Origin: Brasenia schreberi
Lineage: Eukaryota; Streptophyta; Magnoliopsida; Nymphaeales; Cabombaceae
Direction of reading: 5' to 3'
DNA: 64,000 bases
NCBI GenBank assembly: GCA_036023115.1
Contig: JAYKKT010000079.1
Span: 7,487,501-7,551,500, forward strand
Below, one piece after another: positions 10,926 to 22,788 of this stretch. Made by a program: the position numbers and the translations under genes. The notes beneath the pieces were generated by a model. The model worked only from the letters and a program-made list of their open reading frames with translations. It was not told the DNA's origin and ran no database searches. Within the stretch, counting starts at the first letter, position 1. Each line of letters begins with the position of its first letter.

Positions 10926-11693
10926 AAACTAATAGTAAATTAAAGAAAAGCGTCGACCTTCTAAGATATTGACAAAAACGTCATCGTTTTGTGTAATCTG
11001 CTTTAGCCGCCTTAACTTTTTTTTCACTTACACTTGAAGGGGCATAGAATCTCTCTGCGGGTCGGCTCTCGACGAAAAGGTCAGCAGTTCGATACATGGG
11101 TGTGCATCTGGCAAGGAAATGCATGGTCCGGCTTTGCTTAAGTTGGTGCACTTGCTTGTCATGCAACCAGATGGGTGAGAACATCGTTAATCTTACCTGC
11201 TTTACTGCTCTTCCTCTTCAAGGATAACTTCTCGTCACTTACTGTTTACATTTATTTGTGGAAAAAAGTTTCTAACACTAAATTAAGAATTTTTCGACTT
11301 TGTTAATTTATATGTGGGCATGCAAACTCACTTGGTAGTTAGCTAATATAGGTATTCAAAAGATTCGTGATGCTTGTTTGCATATACCATAGTTTTCTTA
11401 TGGACGAGATAAAATGAACATAAAGGAACCAAAGATTGGACTTATTATGATGAAGATCAAGTGTATATGTAAAATGCAAACCCAAATTGATCCGTGAAAA
11501 AGATAATATAAAAGTGAAATTAAAACATATATATTTTGAAAAAGTACTATCATGGCTTAGGAAAAACGACACAGAAAAACTATGGTTAGTGAAGAAATGC
11601 CACCCAAATACAGGTATTGATACACAGAAAAACGATGACGTTTTTGTTAATATCTTAGAAGGTCGACGCTTTACTTTAATTTACTATTAGTTT
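10926..11693. mobile_element. 768-bp element with about 70-bp terminal inverted repeats
   Basis: The left arm 10926-10995 and the reverse complement of 11621-11693 are nearly identical, sharing 'aaactaatagtaaattaaag', 'gcgtcgaccttctaagatat' and 'aacaaaaacgtcatcgtttt' with few differences. A unique centre with no transposase separates them. This is the form of a non-autonomous DNA transposon (MITE-like). I could not find a clear target duplication, so the superfamily is undetermined; long arms would fit a Mutator-like element. The central part has no convincing coding region. Confidence 0.7.
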
Positions 11694-11850
11694 ATGTATT
11701 GAAGATAGTACTTTGCAAATGTAACTTATCCAGTTCAAATGCATGATAGTACCTGTATTAGTTTAGTGAAGAAATGCCACCCAAATACCTAGTGCATTTG
11801 ATGACCAATTTATTAGAAAAGCAACTAATGTAACTTATCCGGTTCAAAGG
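11588..11850 (+). repeat. interspersed short direct repeats
   Basis: 'gtgaagaaatgccacccaaa' occurs at 11589-11608 inside the inverted-repeat element and again near 11767. 'atgtaacttatcc-gttcaaa' occurs near 11718 and 11829. The pattern suggests a local duplication across the right end of the element. Confidence 0.6.
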
Positions 11851-12385
11851 CAGATAGATCCCTATAATTGAACCCTTAACCTTGTGCGACAGGACCCAGC
11901 CCTACCATCAGGTGATGCCTTTGCAAACTAAACCTGGCTGCTTTATCATAGATGCCAAAAGTTAATATTCATCTTTTGAAGGCATTCGAGATAAAAAGTG
12001 AAAAGGCAGTTACGTGTAATAATAGAAAAGGTGGACTTTTCCTTATAAAAATCTCTTAAGCTGACAGCCTTTACAAATCTCCAAAACGCAGAATTTGGTA
12101 GCGGAGGTGACGTGTCCAGCCATAAAATTCCAAATAATAGAAAAATAAGGAGAGAGCGGAGAAGAACTAAGAAAGAGGATGAGTAAAATCAGAGTCAGCA
12201 AAAAGAAAAAATGAAATACAACAAAGGCTTTATGTTGAAGGCAAAAGGAATTTCAAAGGGCCATGATCTCTCTCTCTCTTAATAATGGGGACAGAGAGAG
12301 AGGGGGCGTTGATGTGAATGATGCGCTAAGATTTGTCAACCGGAGTCCGGTGGTTTCAGCGAACCGTACGATTGGGCACCTCCAT
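11851..12385. other. upstream region of the bHLH gene
   Basis: The stretch has no reading frame of interest. It contains a (ct)n run and a (ga)n run near 12268-12302, common in plant core promoters, and purine-rich DNA at 12140-12260. Regulatory function is inferred from position only. Confidence 0.4.
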
Positions 12386-12393
12386 TATAAATA
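12386..12393 (+). promoter_or_regulatory. TATA box of the bHLH gene
   Basis: 'tataaata' lies 117 bases before the chosen start codon, so transcription would begin near 12420 with a 5' leader of roughly 80 bases. It is the only good TATA box in the preceding 300 bases. Confidence 0.65.
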
Positions 12394-12502
12394 GGACCAC
12401 CCATCGCATCTCTTTAGTTAGACCGCGAGTTGCGGACAGACACATGACCACAAATCTAGAGAGAGGAGTAGAAACAGAATTTCATTGAAGAAGTTGGCGG
12501 TC

Positions 12503-14698
12503 ATGGCAGATGATATGCATAGCGGAGTATGCAGTGGGAATTGGTGGGCGAGGAGCGGCGGCGGAAGCTTCGGCGGGACATCTTCATCGACCTGCACAGA
12601 GGCAGGCACGATGAGCGAGATCAGCGGCTTCAGCTGGCAGTCGTCGGAGATCACAGAGTCGAAGGCCAGGTCCGAAGACGAATCCATGGACAACCACTCG
12701 ACTTCCATCTCCGGTGGCAGCTCCATGGTCTTTCCAGAAGTCCTCCACAAGCAGGATTCCAGTGGTGTAATCATGGACTCGTCCTTGCAGCTGACTGGCT
12801 TCGGCCTTTCGTCGCCGATTACTGATTGGAACTATGCCTTGATGTGAGTAATAGCTGTACCACCAGAGCAGTGGCCTCGAGTTCCTTTGCAGATATTTCT
12901 TGGTTTTTTGCCCTTCTAATGGTGCAATTGCTATCACAAATGCTATTTTAGATGAATCAAGAATAACCAAACGAGAGAACCAAACAAGATGCCTAAGGTT
13001 TGCTATTGAAAGTGCACATGAGGTGTCAATATTTAACTCGTACTCCGAAATTGAAAACATGTATTGTGCAAATCTAAAGAGCATTATTCTTCCAATTTAT
13101 CATCTATTATTTTGCAAAAAGCTGGTATTTAAGAAGGGACGAATTTTAGTACTTAATTTGTTGCAAACGTTCTTCCAATTTGTCATCTATAACGTAGCAA
13201 AAAACTTTCAGAAGCGATCAAGTTTAGGTACCTAATTAGTTGTGTTTCCTTTCTCTTAATTTAGATTCAGTTCGTGACAGAATAAATTTGGAAAATATCT
13301 TTTGGTACTAAAGGGATTATGCTTGTGTATTAGTGGTAGTGGTGGTGACCGTGGTTGAAAGCCACAGTACTTTAAGAAGCAATGTGGTTTAGTTTCGAAG
13401 GGATATCAAAACGATCATGTGGTGCATGTTGTCTATGTTTGGAAAGGCGTATCTGATGATAGGATCTGTTGGAAACCAAATCTTTTACTTATGGTATAAT
13501 TCGTGTAGTCGTACTTTGATTGTTTGAACCTGTCATGCTTGCATGAACATGAAGAAAGTTTTTGTAATCTAAAACTTGGCAGAAAATGTGCAATATTCAA
13601 GACATGACGTACGAGTTCTCTATAAAGAGCATCTTATTTCTGTTTGATCATCACTTACTATTAATTGCTTTACAGGCGTAGTGGTGTAAGAACAGAAAAC
13701 AGCTTACATGCTATGCTTCCATATGAAGACCTGAACTCACGGCCTACTTTCCGGCAAGACCCATCAATACACTCCGGCAACTTCCCCAAGGACTGGGTTG
13801 ATGGAGAAGATTCCAACATGAGCACGTTGAAGCAGATGCATCAGCACAACTTGTTTGGCATAGAACAACGGTTGAATCCCAGTGAGTGCTCAGTCACCGG
13901 TCGGAATATTCAACTGAATAATTTTAGTGGGTATGGGTATCCGTCACCTGTGATTCAAGGATTTCTGGACCAAGAAGCTCAGATGTTAGGTGTACCATCA
14001 TTGAACTACCGACTGAATTCTCAGTCCTTATTTCCTGATGAGTTCCATCCTTCTTGGTCAAAGTTCCCGCAAATTCTCAAGCCAACGTCTTCTTCGTCTT
14101 CTTCACCGCCTAAACAGCAACTAAGCAACCTACTGCAGTTCTCAAATAACGGTCCTTTGTGGAATGCATCAACGACTATGGCAGCGGATATTCGACCGGC
14201 TCTGTATGCTTCTTCGCCTTCTCAATTTCCATATCCAACTTTTGAAGAGAAGCTAAACCTTCATAGCATCACGAAGGTAATGACATGAGAAACGTTTGGG
14301 TATTGATTACTAGTTTTCTTCGCCCCGAGGGGAGTCTTGTTAGGGACAAATCACTCTGTAATAGCTCTCACAAGTGTAGTAACGGGGGCTATTTGTATGG
14401 GTTTCGAGTCTTAATTTGCTGACGCCATGCATAAGGTCTTGGAGAGTTAAAGTGGGTGGTTCCTTCCCCCTTCCGTGAAGCCGTTAGTGAGATAAATTAA
14501 ACAAATAACATAAGTACATTTTTTCTATGGGTTGTCCAGGTAGAGTTTACAATGTGTCTTCTCTTCTGTTTCTTCAGAGGAATTCTGAAAATGTTGGTGA
14601 CACAAGCGCATCAGATGGGAAGAAAAGTAGCCAAAATGAACCGGCGTTCAAGAGGCCCCGATTGGACACATCCTCACCATTACCGACGTTCAAAGTGA

Positions 14699-14752
<54 letters not shown>

Positions 14753-15622
14753 TATCTACCTATTTTATAGATATATCTATAAAATGGTGCTAGTTAGGTC
14801 TCAATATTTCACACTAAACGTTGCATAATTCCGTTGACAGGTTCGCAAAGAGAAATTAGGTGACAGAATCACAGCGCTGCAACAGCTAGTTGCGCCTTTC
14901 GGAAAGGTGATCTGCAATTCATGATCATACTATGAATAATATGTTTGAAATGATATTTGGTTCTCTCTCTCTCTCTCTATCACACACAGAGTCGCTCAGT
15001 TTCCTTTCTTTTCCTCCTGTTCCTGAATATACGAAAAGTTGAAAGCTCCTTTTCTTTCCTTTCCTTTCTCAGACTGACACAGCGTCGGTACTTCATGAAG
15101 CAATTCAATATATTAAATTCCTCCATGAACAAGTCAGTGTAAGTAGAGATTTTCAAATTTCACATTCATTACGGTCGTCATTTTGTAACCGGACTTGTAT
15201 TGTTTCAGGCCTTGAGCAATCCATACATGAAAAGTGGATCTCAGATGCAACAACAACATCCCCAGGTAACTAGAAGATGATTTTTTGTCACTGTTAAAAA
15301 TCTCTATTTCCTTTTCGACGTCCACGGCCCAAAGCGTACAATTTGCTGTCATCGCATAGCGATTGTTCCACTGCCGCAGTGGTATGGGATCTATTTGAGT
15401 CGGCCGATTTTGTTCATATTCAGCTTTAATACATATCAAACCTATTAATTCCTTGTTACTAAAATATTGCAGAACTCTGACAAATTAAAGGACCATGAAG
15501 GGCCAAAACAAGATCTGAGGAGTAGAGGCTTGTGCTTAGTTCCAATCTCTAGCACCTTTCCAGTGAATAACGAGACAGCAGCAGATTTCTGGCCACCAAC
15601 CTTTGGTGGGAATTACAGGTAG
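12503..15622 (+). CDS. bHLH transcription factor, bHLH112/bHLH123-like, seven exons
   Basis: Exons are 12503-12843, 13676-14276, 14578-14694, 14841-14906, 15073-15138, 15209-15265 and 15473-15622. All introns are GT-AG and the frame closes to 465 codons plus TAG. The ATG at 12503 is preferred because it gives the family-type start 'MADDMHSGVCSGNWW'. Residues 1-314 (exons 1-2) are a Ser/Asn/Pro-rich, probably disordered region with a poly-Ser run. Exon 3 has a basic patch 'AFKRPRLD'. The bHLH spans exons 4-5: 'VRKEKLGDRITALQQLVAPF' is helix 1 and 'TDTASVLHEAIQYIKFLHEQ' is loop and helix 2. Then comes the family signature 'LSNPYMKSG'. The residues before helix 1 are 'PTFKVRKEK' and lack the His-Glu-Arg pattern of E-box-binding proteins, as in this subfamily. 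The protein is a nuclear DNA-binding regulator, probably acting as a dimer. The assignment to this subfamily is firm; the exact orthologue is not. Confidence 0.9.
14702..14752 (+). repeat. (CT)n(AT)n microsatellite in intron 3 of the bHLH gene
   Basis: About 15 CT units (14703-14732) run directly into about nine AT units. It begins only eight bases after the exon 3 donor at 14695, so length changes could affect splicing; that is inference. Confidence 0.9.
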
Positions 15623-16318
15623 AGAAAGAAGGATGGAGGGGGCAGACAAGAATCAGAAGGAACTAGTTCTCTACAAGTTGGTTACTACTCGAAGCAAAGC
15701 AAGTTGTGTAACGAATACAATTAGGTCGAGAGAGAAGAAGACGAAAAAGAAGCGAAAAGAAGGGAAACAAAAAGAAAAGGTAAGAGAGAGATAGGGGAAA
15801 GGGAAAAGGGAAATCAGAGAAGGATTGAGTACAGTATTTGGAGGCCGAAAAGCAAAAAGGAAGAGGGGACAGTTCAGGGACAGCACCTGTTGGGGTAGCT
15901 ACAGTTTAAATCCTTCTGGATGGCGAAGATTTATAGGTTGTTGAAGGTAATTTGTGTAATAATTATCACTAACATATCACAATGACAATGACCGTAAAGC
16001 TACAAAATTATTCTCATCATCATCATTATTATTGTTACTTTATGTTTGGAGGCACAAGTAAACTTAGATATCAAGTGTGGGGATTAAAAAACGGATTTTG
16101 TTTATTCAGATGCATCAGGCTACCATCAGCTTTTAAAAAAATAAGGACGACTGAAATCCGGAATTCGGGTGTGTAGGCCGGACGACGTGAGGGGATCTAA
16201 CTTTCTTTTTTTAGTTTATACATTTTAATTTGCATTGTGGTAATGGAAGTCGCAGGCTACCCCACTGTCTGTTCCTTTTTTGGTATTCATTATTCTGTGA
16301 GGGAGAGCGAATGTTCTT

Positions 16319-16366
<48 letters not shown>

Positions 16367-17389
16367 CTTATGGAACAGTGGCAGCTTATCGACCCGCTGG
16401 AAGGGCAAAGCAATAGAGATTTAAAAAGGTGAGCTCTCCTCTCTGTCTATAGGACAGAATAAACACGGAAAACCCTAAATGCTTTCGATAGGGAGGAGGA
16501 GTGATGTTGTATTAGAGAAATCGAGGGTTATCTGTAGGAATATTATGATTGATGCTATATTGGCAAAAAGAAAATGAATACCATCTGTTCGACGTAATCT
16601 TCTTATGACTTTTGTCCATATTCTTATGAGAGAGAGAGAGAGAGGGAGAGTACCTTCTACTTCTCTTTCAAATCGGGTGGTTCTGTATTGTGAAAAGGCA
16701 GTAGAATTTAACGAAGTCGAACCAAGTCGCGGAATACTACGCATGTACTGACAACGGCCTATGGCGTGTACCTGACAGCCCACGTCCGTGTTGCGTGGTT
16801 GTGGTTTTCAGAATTTGAAACCGTAACTGGAATCGGGCCGTCGGTTTCGATTTTTGCAGAACCTGATATCGTATCCGTACCATGCTAGAGTGGGTGACGA
16901 CTATGGTTCTTAAACCATTCGTTTCGGGAGAGACTTTGGTTTTGAGTCTGGGGCCGTTCGAATCCAGTGAATATAAAGCCTTTTGATATTTAGTAGGCAA
17001 TGGTGAGGTCTTTCCATGTAACCTCATCCATAGGGGCCTTCTCTTACTATGCAAGGACTTGAGGCTTCCGTAGACCTATTTGCGATAGCCATAAAGGATG
17101 TAAGGTATCTTGGGCATGACTTGGCTTATAAAAACTAGCAGTGTTTTTCAGGACTATACCAAAATGGAGAGATACCTTAAAACCAGGTAGATCTCGTCCT
17201 TGGTGGAAGCAAAACAAAAGCAAGCCTTGCAAGTGATGCGGTGTCAATCTAGTTCATGCTATTGGATACACACTTGGTCTCAGCCTACCAACACCATAAT
17301 GGAGGAACCCAAGCCAACTGGCACACCCCAAGCCAACGCTAAGCTGTGCAAGCTGGTCGACCCCTTACAATGGCCCAAAAGGCCCTAAT
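15623..17389. other. 3' flank of the bHLH gene and unassigned sequence
   Basis: 15623-15900 is purine-rich and probably holds the 3' untranslated region; no clear AATAAA signal is seen close by. A microsatellite lies at 16319-16364 and a (ga)n run near 16628. The stretch 16735-16960 has words such as 'gaaaccgtaactggaa' and 'gggccgtcggtttcg' that resemble subterminal parts of plant hAT elements, but I cannot define ends. No gene is supported. Confidence 0.45.
16319..16364 (+). repeat. (AT)n(GA)n microsatellite
   Basis: A run of about 12 AT units is followed directly by about 11 GA units. It lies some 700 bases downstream of the bHLH stop codon. Confidence 0.9.
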
Positions 17390-18511
17390 TAAGCCATCTC
17401 TTTGAGATGACTGCTCTCTTCCTAAACTCTCACGTGAAGCCTTCAATGAACTGAGTTTAACTTATGTCGATTCAATATTTAAATCTATGAGCCAAATCTT
17501 AACCACTTTCAAAGATCCCTTCGAAGAGCCAAAGTCCTTGCCCACAGTGCATGCCTTCAACCACCCCATTCTTCACACTAATGCCCTATTTGTGAAAAAT
17601 CACACCAATGTGCCCACTACCAAAAGGAGATCATTTAGGACCTAGTTCAGGAGATGCTTGAACAAGGAATCATATGATCTAGTTCTAGTGCCTTTCCCTC
17701 AGCAGTGATCTTGGTCAAGAAGGATGGTACTTGGAGGTTTCATCGATTACAGAGCCTTAATGACACAATCGTGAAGGGCAAGTTTCGTATCTGGGTTATG
17801 GAGGAGCTAATGGATGAGTTGTGTGGAGCATGTAACTTTTTGAAGCTTGAGTAATTAAGAGCATGATATCACCAAATTTGAATAGCAGCTGATGATTTAA
17901 GAGCATATTCCACCAACCAAGAGCATATTTGACACCTACCAAGACCACTATGAATTTCTTGTGATGCCATTTCGGCTCACTGTTTCCACAACTACATTCC
18001 AAAGGTGCATGAATGCGACTTTTAAGAGTGTGGTCATCGTTTTGGGCTGATTTTCTTTGATGTTTGATATATCCTAAGTATTGGAGTGATCATCTTACTT
18101 ATGTTGATCGTGTTTTGCATATGCATCATGAGAATCAATACTATGCCAAGATGACCAACTGTTCCGCTGGAGAAGATTTTGTAAATTATTTAGGCTATAT
18201 TGTAATGAGAAAGAGTGTCTACCGATCCTTTTAAGATGGACAGCATGCTTGCATGGCCTACCGCTATGTTCATGAAGGCATTGCAGATTTCTTAGTCTTA
18301 CCGGCTACTACCATCGGTTCATACAAAGGTTTCTTTCCAAGCTATTGACTGAATTGTTGAAGGATTCTTTCGTGTGGACACCGAAAGCATAAGAGACCTT
18401 TGAGAAGCTTAAAACTACCATAACTACTACAACCATTCTTGCTTTCCCAGACTTCCCTACAGAATTCTTGATAGAAACTTATGCTTGACAAATTAGTGTT
18501 AATGTGGTGCT
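17390..18511 (+). pseudogene. old Ty3/gypsy pol remnant, reverse transcriptase part
   Basis: The + strand frames give scattered gypsy reverse-transcriptase motifs: 'FEEPKSLPTVHAF' near 17520, an 'EMLEQGII'-like stretch near 17650, 'PSAVILVKKDGTWRF' near 17700, 'LNDTIVKGKFRI' near 17760 and 'VMPFRLTVSTTTFQRCMN' near 17960. An altered tether segment follows, then the start of RNase H with 'EFLIETYA' at about 18470. Many stops and shifts show great age. The reading frame continues on the other side of the Tat element: the bases ending at 18511 join in frame to those at 30713. No gag or 5' LTR was identified. Confidence 0.75.
18507..18511. repeat. target-site duplication (left), gtgct
   Basis: The five bases before the left LTR are identical to the five after the right LTR at 30708-30712. 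Five bases is the size made by Ty3/gypsy integrases. Confidence 0.9.
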
Positions 18512-20678
18512 TGTAGATGTGAAATTTTCACTCCAAGTCTATGTAGAGAAGCAATCCTTTCAACACTACTTCGTGTGTAAGCATAACAACTAGTTTCTAA
18601 AAACTAGTAAAATTGTGATTCTGACTTTGCGATTTTGGCTAAGCGGGATCTTTTCGTTTTAGGCCTTCTTGAATTGATGCTCAAAGATCAGCCTAAGTGC
18701 TTTAAGGATTCCAAATGAGCAGGTGATATTTCAAATTCATGTGAAAATTCGGTGTTGACAAGAATAGACTAGTGCACTTGGTTTTCAAGTTTAAAACAAC
18801 AAGTTCTGAAAAACAGAAACTGGTTATATTTTTAGGACTTTTTCTCGAATTATTTTGGGTGCTTTAAAGACCTCTAAAATTTATAAAAAATTTATAGGAC
18901 AGAGCCTGGAATGTAGAGATTCTAGGACCTCTTTGGTTTTGAATTTGGGATTGGATGACGCAGAATTAATTCGGCAAAGTGCTTCTATTAAGATACCCAA
19001 AATTGTTCTATCATAAAAATATAGAGACCCAGAGATAGGTCTGTATTTTGGTGCTTAGAGTTTCAAATTTAGTGCACTTAGTCTTGCTAGAAAACTATGG
19101 ATATCAGCTTTCCAGTGAACTAAGAATCACTAATTTTGAATAATTACAGACAGAGTTATGAGATAAATACCCAGACTTTGTTATAAGAAAACAGAGTTGA
19201 CAGACAGTTTTCAGAAATTATCCTAATCTTACACAGCTTTAATTACGTGGTTGCACGACCCTAAAATTCCTGAAACTTTTATTGTAAGTGGATTTCTGTA
19301 TGTAGATATAGTGCGCAAAATTTTAGGGTGATTAGAGTAGTAGTTTGAAAATTAAAAATCAAGCAATTAATATATGCAGTGATGCTGAAAATCAATTTCA
19401 TGTTTTTATAACATATGTTATGCAAAAGTCACACGAATTAAAATGCAATAACACAACATCCTAAATTAAATTGCTGAAGAAACATGAATTGAAATATATC
19501 TATTAGCTTAAGCATAGAGGGGATTAGAAGATATATAGTGTTTATAACATATAGAGAGGTAGAATCAAGAACACAAACATATAGAGTATATAAGAAAGAA
19601 AAGGGAAATTTCAACACATCTACTTCTATTACATCATGGGGGGAGACAAAGCCCTATTAATACAACCCCTTTTGAATTTAATATGAAGAAGAGAAGGAGA
19701 TAAATCAAGATAGAATAATACTTACATGAATTACCAAGAAACCGACCTCCAAGGATGGTGCACGACCCTCACCTTCCCTCTTTTCACTCATGCCTTCTCA
19801 CTCAAACCTAAGTGGTAGCCCTTGGCCTTGTTACCTACCCTCTCTTCCCTCTCTAAGCCTCTCCCTAACAACCCACGATTTCCCTCAAAAGCAGTCCAAA
19901 TATGCAGCAATTCTTCAAGCTCTCCAAGATGGTGAAACACGCCTCTCCTTGACCTCTATTTATAGGCTAAGAGGGGCATTTCTAGGCGCTTCTTTGGGGG
20001 TCTATGTCCAGCTCCAACATCTATCAAATTCACATGGAGGAGTGGTCCCCCTTGGTCAAACATGTACCAGCCCCATGTGGGCTGGTTGTGGGTTTGAGTC
20101 ATGTGCACCTAGCCATGATCGGCTAGGTGCTTGATGCCTCCAAGTTCAATTGGCCGGTCTTCAAGTTGATATGACTCCTTTTGTTGGCTCGTCCACTTCA
20201 ATCAAAGCTAGGTAAGAGTAACATTTGATGTTTAGCCCAAAGATGTAGGGTAGACAAGGCTAGAAAAACTTGGTTTGGTGAAGTTAAAGCATTCGATTCA
20301 AGCTAGGTTAGGCTTCGTGTTTAATTCAAGCAAATCAAGTTTAGGGTTTAGCTGAATTTGGTTGGGCTAGGTTTGATGAGGCCGTCCACTTGATTTGATC
20401 TTGGCTGAAGATGTGCTTTGACATGATCCACTCCCTTGCTTCACGGCTTGTCCTTCACGAAGCCGATCTTAGCTTGAAGCGGGCCCCAATTGTCACCCTG
20501 ATTTCTCCTTGATTTGCTCAAATCTTTTGGGCCTTATCCTTTGAACTTTAATTTGAAACATTTTAAAATCTTTATTTTAAATATTTGAAATTTCCATTTT
20601 AAAGCTAAAAGAATTTTAAAACAAGTCAGCTTTTGAAATTGGGAGTGTTTTCAAATTTTTTTATTTAGGGTGTTTACA
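18512..20678 (-). repeat. 3' LTR of the Tat element
   Basis: It aligns along its length with 28533-30707. On the - strand it has a TATA box 'cctataaatag' at 19956-19966, dividing about 0.7 kb of U3 (right) from about 1.45 kb of R-U5 (left). Confidence 0.92.
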
Positions 20679-20692
20679 GATGCCCCTTTTTG
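20679..20692 (-). other. polypurine tract of the Tat element
   Basis: On the - strand the bases just before the 3' LTR read 'ccaaaaaggggcatc'. A-then-G tracts at this place prime second-strand synthesis in gypsy elements. The tract fixes the - orientation. Confidence 0.65.
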
Positions 20693-21876
20693 GCATTAAT
20701 CCAAATTTATTTGAATAATGTCAAAGAATAAAATATCCCTTTTGATTTACTTTCCAAATTATCTTGATAATATAAATCATCCTTCATTTCATAAAACCCG
20801 TTCCTTGGATCATAGAGGAGGGGATTTTACCCAAAGGAGACTTGACCCATGCTGAGTGCTAGTCCTAAACATGATCTTGCATGGCCGACTTAGGATGTAT
20901 GCATGCATGGTGTGTGATACAAATGAAGTGTGAAGTTTAGAGACTAATTTAGGAGATGGATGAGCTTGAGGAGAAGCCTATGAAGGCCGACTGCCCCAAG
21001 TAAGACAATCCCATGTCGTCGGATATTTCGGGTTTTCAAAAATTCTTTTCAAAGGGAACTCCTTTTAGTTTCTATCAAAAAGACTTCTAATTTTTCATAT
21101 TTCCCTTCATTTGGGTTTCAATACCCACTATTTAGCAAAGGTTTTGTAGGAAATTTTGGAAAATATTTCAAAATTCCATTTCCCACACAACAAAGTCTAA
21201 TTCTCAAACAAAATGAAATCCAAATAAGTGGATTCTATTCCTACTTTAGGATTTTCATGGATAAGCCTTTCAACATTGGGATAAGTTGTAAGGATTTGGG
21301 AAAGAGTTATCATAGTTCCTTCTGAAGCGTCCCGTGGTTTAAGGCGAAGAGATGGAGAATTATTTTTTTTAAGCTTTGACTTTTTCTTTTCTATCAATAA
21401 GAAGGGCCTCATTTTTTCTTTTTGAAGGATTTTTTTGTATTTTCTCTTTCTTTTTTTCTTTTTCATTCAAAGGGAAGACCTCTTTTGGAGGAATTTTTGT
21501 ATTCCCTCTTTCTATTTAAAAGGAAGACCTCTTTCGGAGGAGTTTTTGTATTATCTTTTTCTTTTGATTTTGCCAATTTTCCTTTTGGGAGAGAAGTAAA
21601 ATGGGGGAAAACTTATCCCTTTGGCTACTCAATTCAACCAAGATCATCCCATTTCCTAATAGCATCTACCATTTGAAAATATTTTGCTATTTTTGAACAA
21701 GGCTTTATTTTGTAAGCCAAGGATTTTTGAAATGTTACCACATGATTTTGAAAACTCTACTTTTCACAAAGCATCAATTCTCTCATTCAGGGCCACACAA
21801 TCAATCTTGATCATTCTTTCAAGAAGTTCAAAGAAGATCCATTTTAAAATCTTTTCGAAAGAATTTACCATAGACC
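20693..21876 (-). other. non-coding spacer between integrase and 3' LTR of the Tat element
   Basis: About 1.2 kb with no domain. It contains repeated 'ggaagacctctttcggagg'-like units near 21470-21545 (about 65 bp apart) and long T-rich runs on the + strand at 21360-21570. No additional ORF like those of some Tat elements is seen here. Confidence 0.55.
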
Positions 21877-22713
21877 CTATACATAATATTTTTTCAAGTA
21901 TTGGGCATTTATAGGGTCTACTAAATTTCTACCCTCAACATCAATCAACCAATATGCATTATTGGTGGTCGTTACCATCCCACTTGGGCCGCCACTTTCC
22001 AAGTGGATGTGGACCACGATGTGGATGATTTTCAATACAAGATCTCCCACTTTGAAGTGGTGAACCTTCATGTCCTTTTCATAATATCGGGCTATCCTTT
22101 GTCGGTATGCATGTGCATGATCCATGACAACGAGCCTCTTCTCATCCAATAGGTCAAGCTCAGCCATTCTAGCATGTTGTAAAGTCTCTAGGGATAGGTC
22201 GAGTATAAGTGATGTATTAAATGAATGCAATTTGGTATAAATGGGAAGTATTATATTTGTACCATATACTAACTCGAATGGTGTGGCAATGGTGGGTGTT
22301 CAGATTGAAGTTCTATAAGCCCATAAGGCTTCATCAAGCTTCTCATGCCATGTTCTACCCTTTTCTAAGGTTTTCTCAATGATACTTATGAGAGTTTTGT
22401 TTGTGGCTTCAGCTTGACCGTTGCCTTAAGGGTAGTAGGGTGATGAGAAGTGTTGAGTTATGCCATAGGTATTACATAACTTTTCCATCTTCTCATTCTT
22501 GAAAGGTATGCCATTATTGGACACTAGGTCTCTTGGAACTCCAAATCGAACTAAGATATTTTTCTTAATGAATGCCACTATATGTTGTCCTTGGACATTA
22601 GCCAAGAAGGTAGCTTCAACCCATTTAGAAAAATATTCAGTTGCTCCTAAGATGAGCCCATGTCCATTCGATATAATTGGGGAGATGGGTCCTATGATGT
22701 CAAATGTCCACAT
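21877..22713 (-). pseudogene. Tat integrase core and C-terminal region
   Basis: On the - strand the core shows 'MWTFDIIGPISP' with the first catalytic Asp. 'RFGVPRDLVSNNGIPF' follows, where the second Asp is Asn. After a stop near 22425 comes 'GNGQAEATNKTLI' with the Glu. The tail has 'RIARYYEKDMKVHHFKVGDL' and 'NAQYLKKYYV', the usual end of Tat integrases. The enzyme would insert the DNA copy. The Asp to Asn change and stops at about 22425 and 22232 argue against activity. Confidence 0.85.
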
Positions 22714-22788
22714 GGTGAAGGGTCATGGGCTCACAATGGAATGCAAAGTGGATGATGGGATATGAATGACATGTCCATGCACTTGACA

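Noticed and set aside
12418..13084. Open stretches on the - strand across bHLH exon 1 (12418-12774 and 12584-13084) and an alternative + frame (12529-12825)
   Set aside because: They are shadows of the true exon; only the frame starting at 12503 splices into the family protein.
15603..15886. Open stretches over the bHLH stop and 3' region
   Set aside because: Purine-rich low-complexity DNA; the true frame ends at 15622 with a family-like C-terminus.
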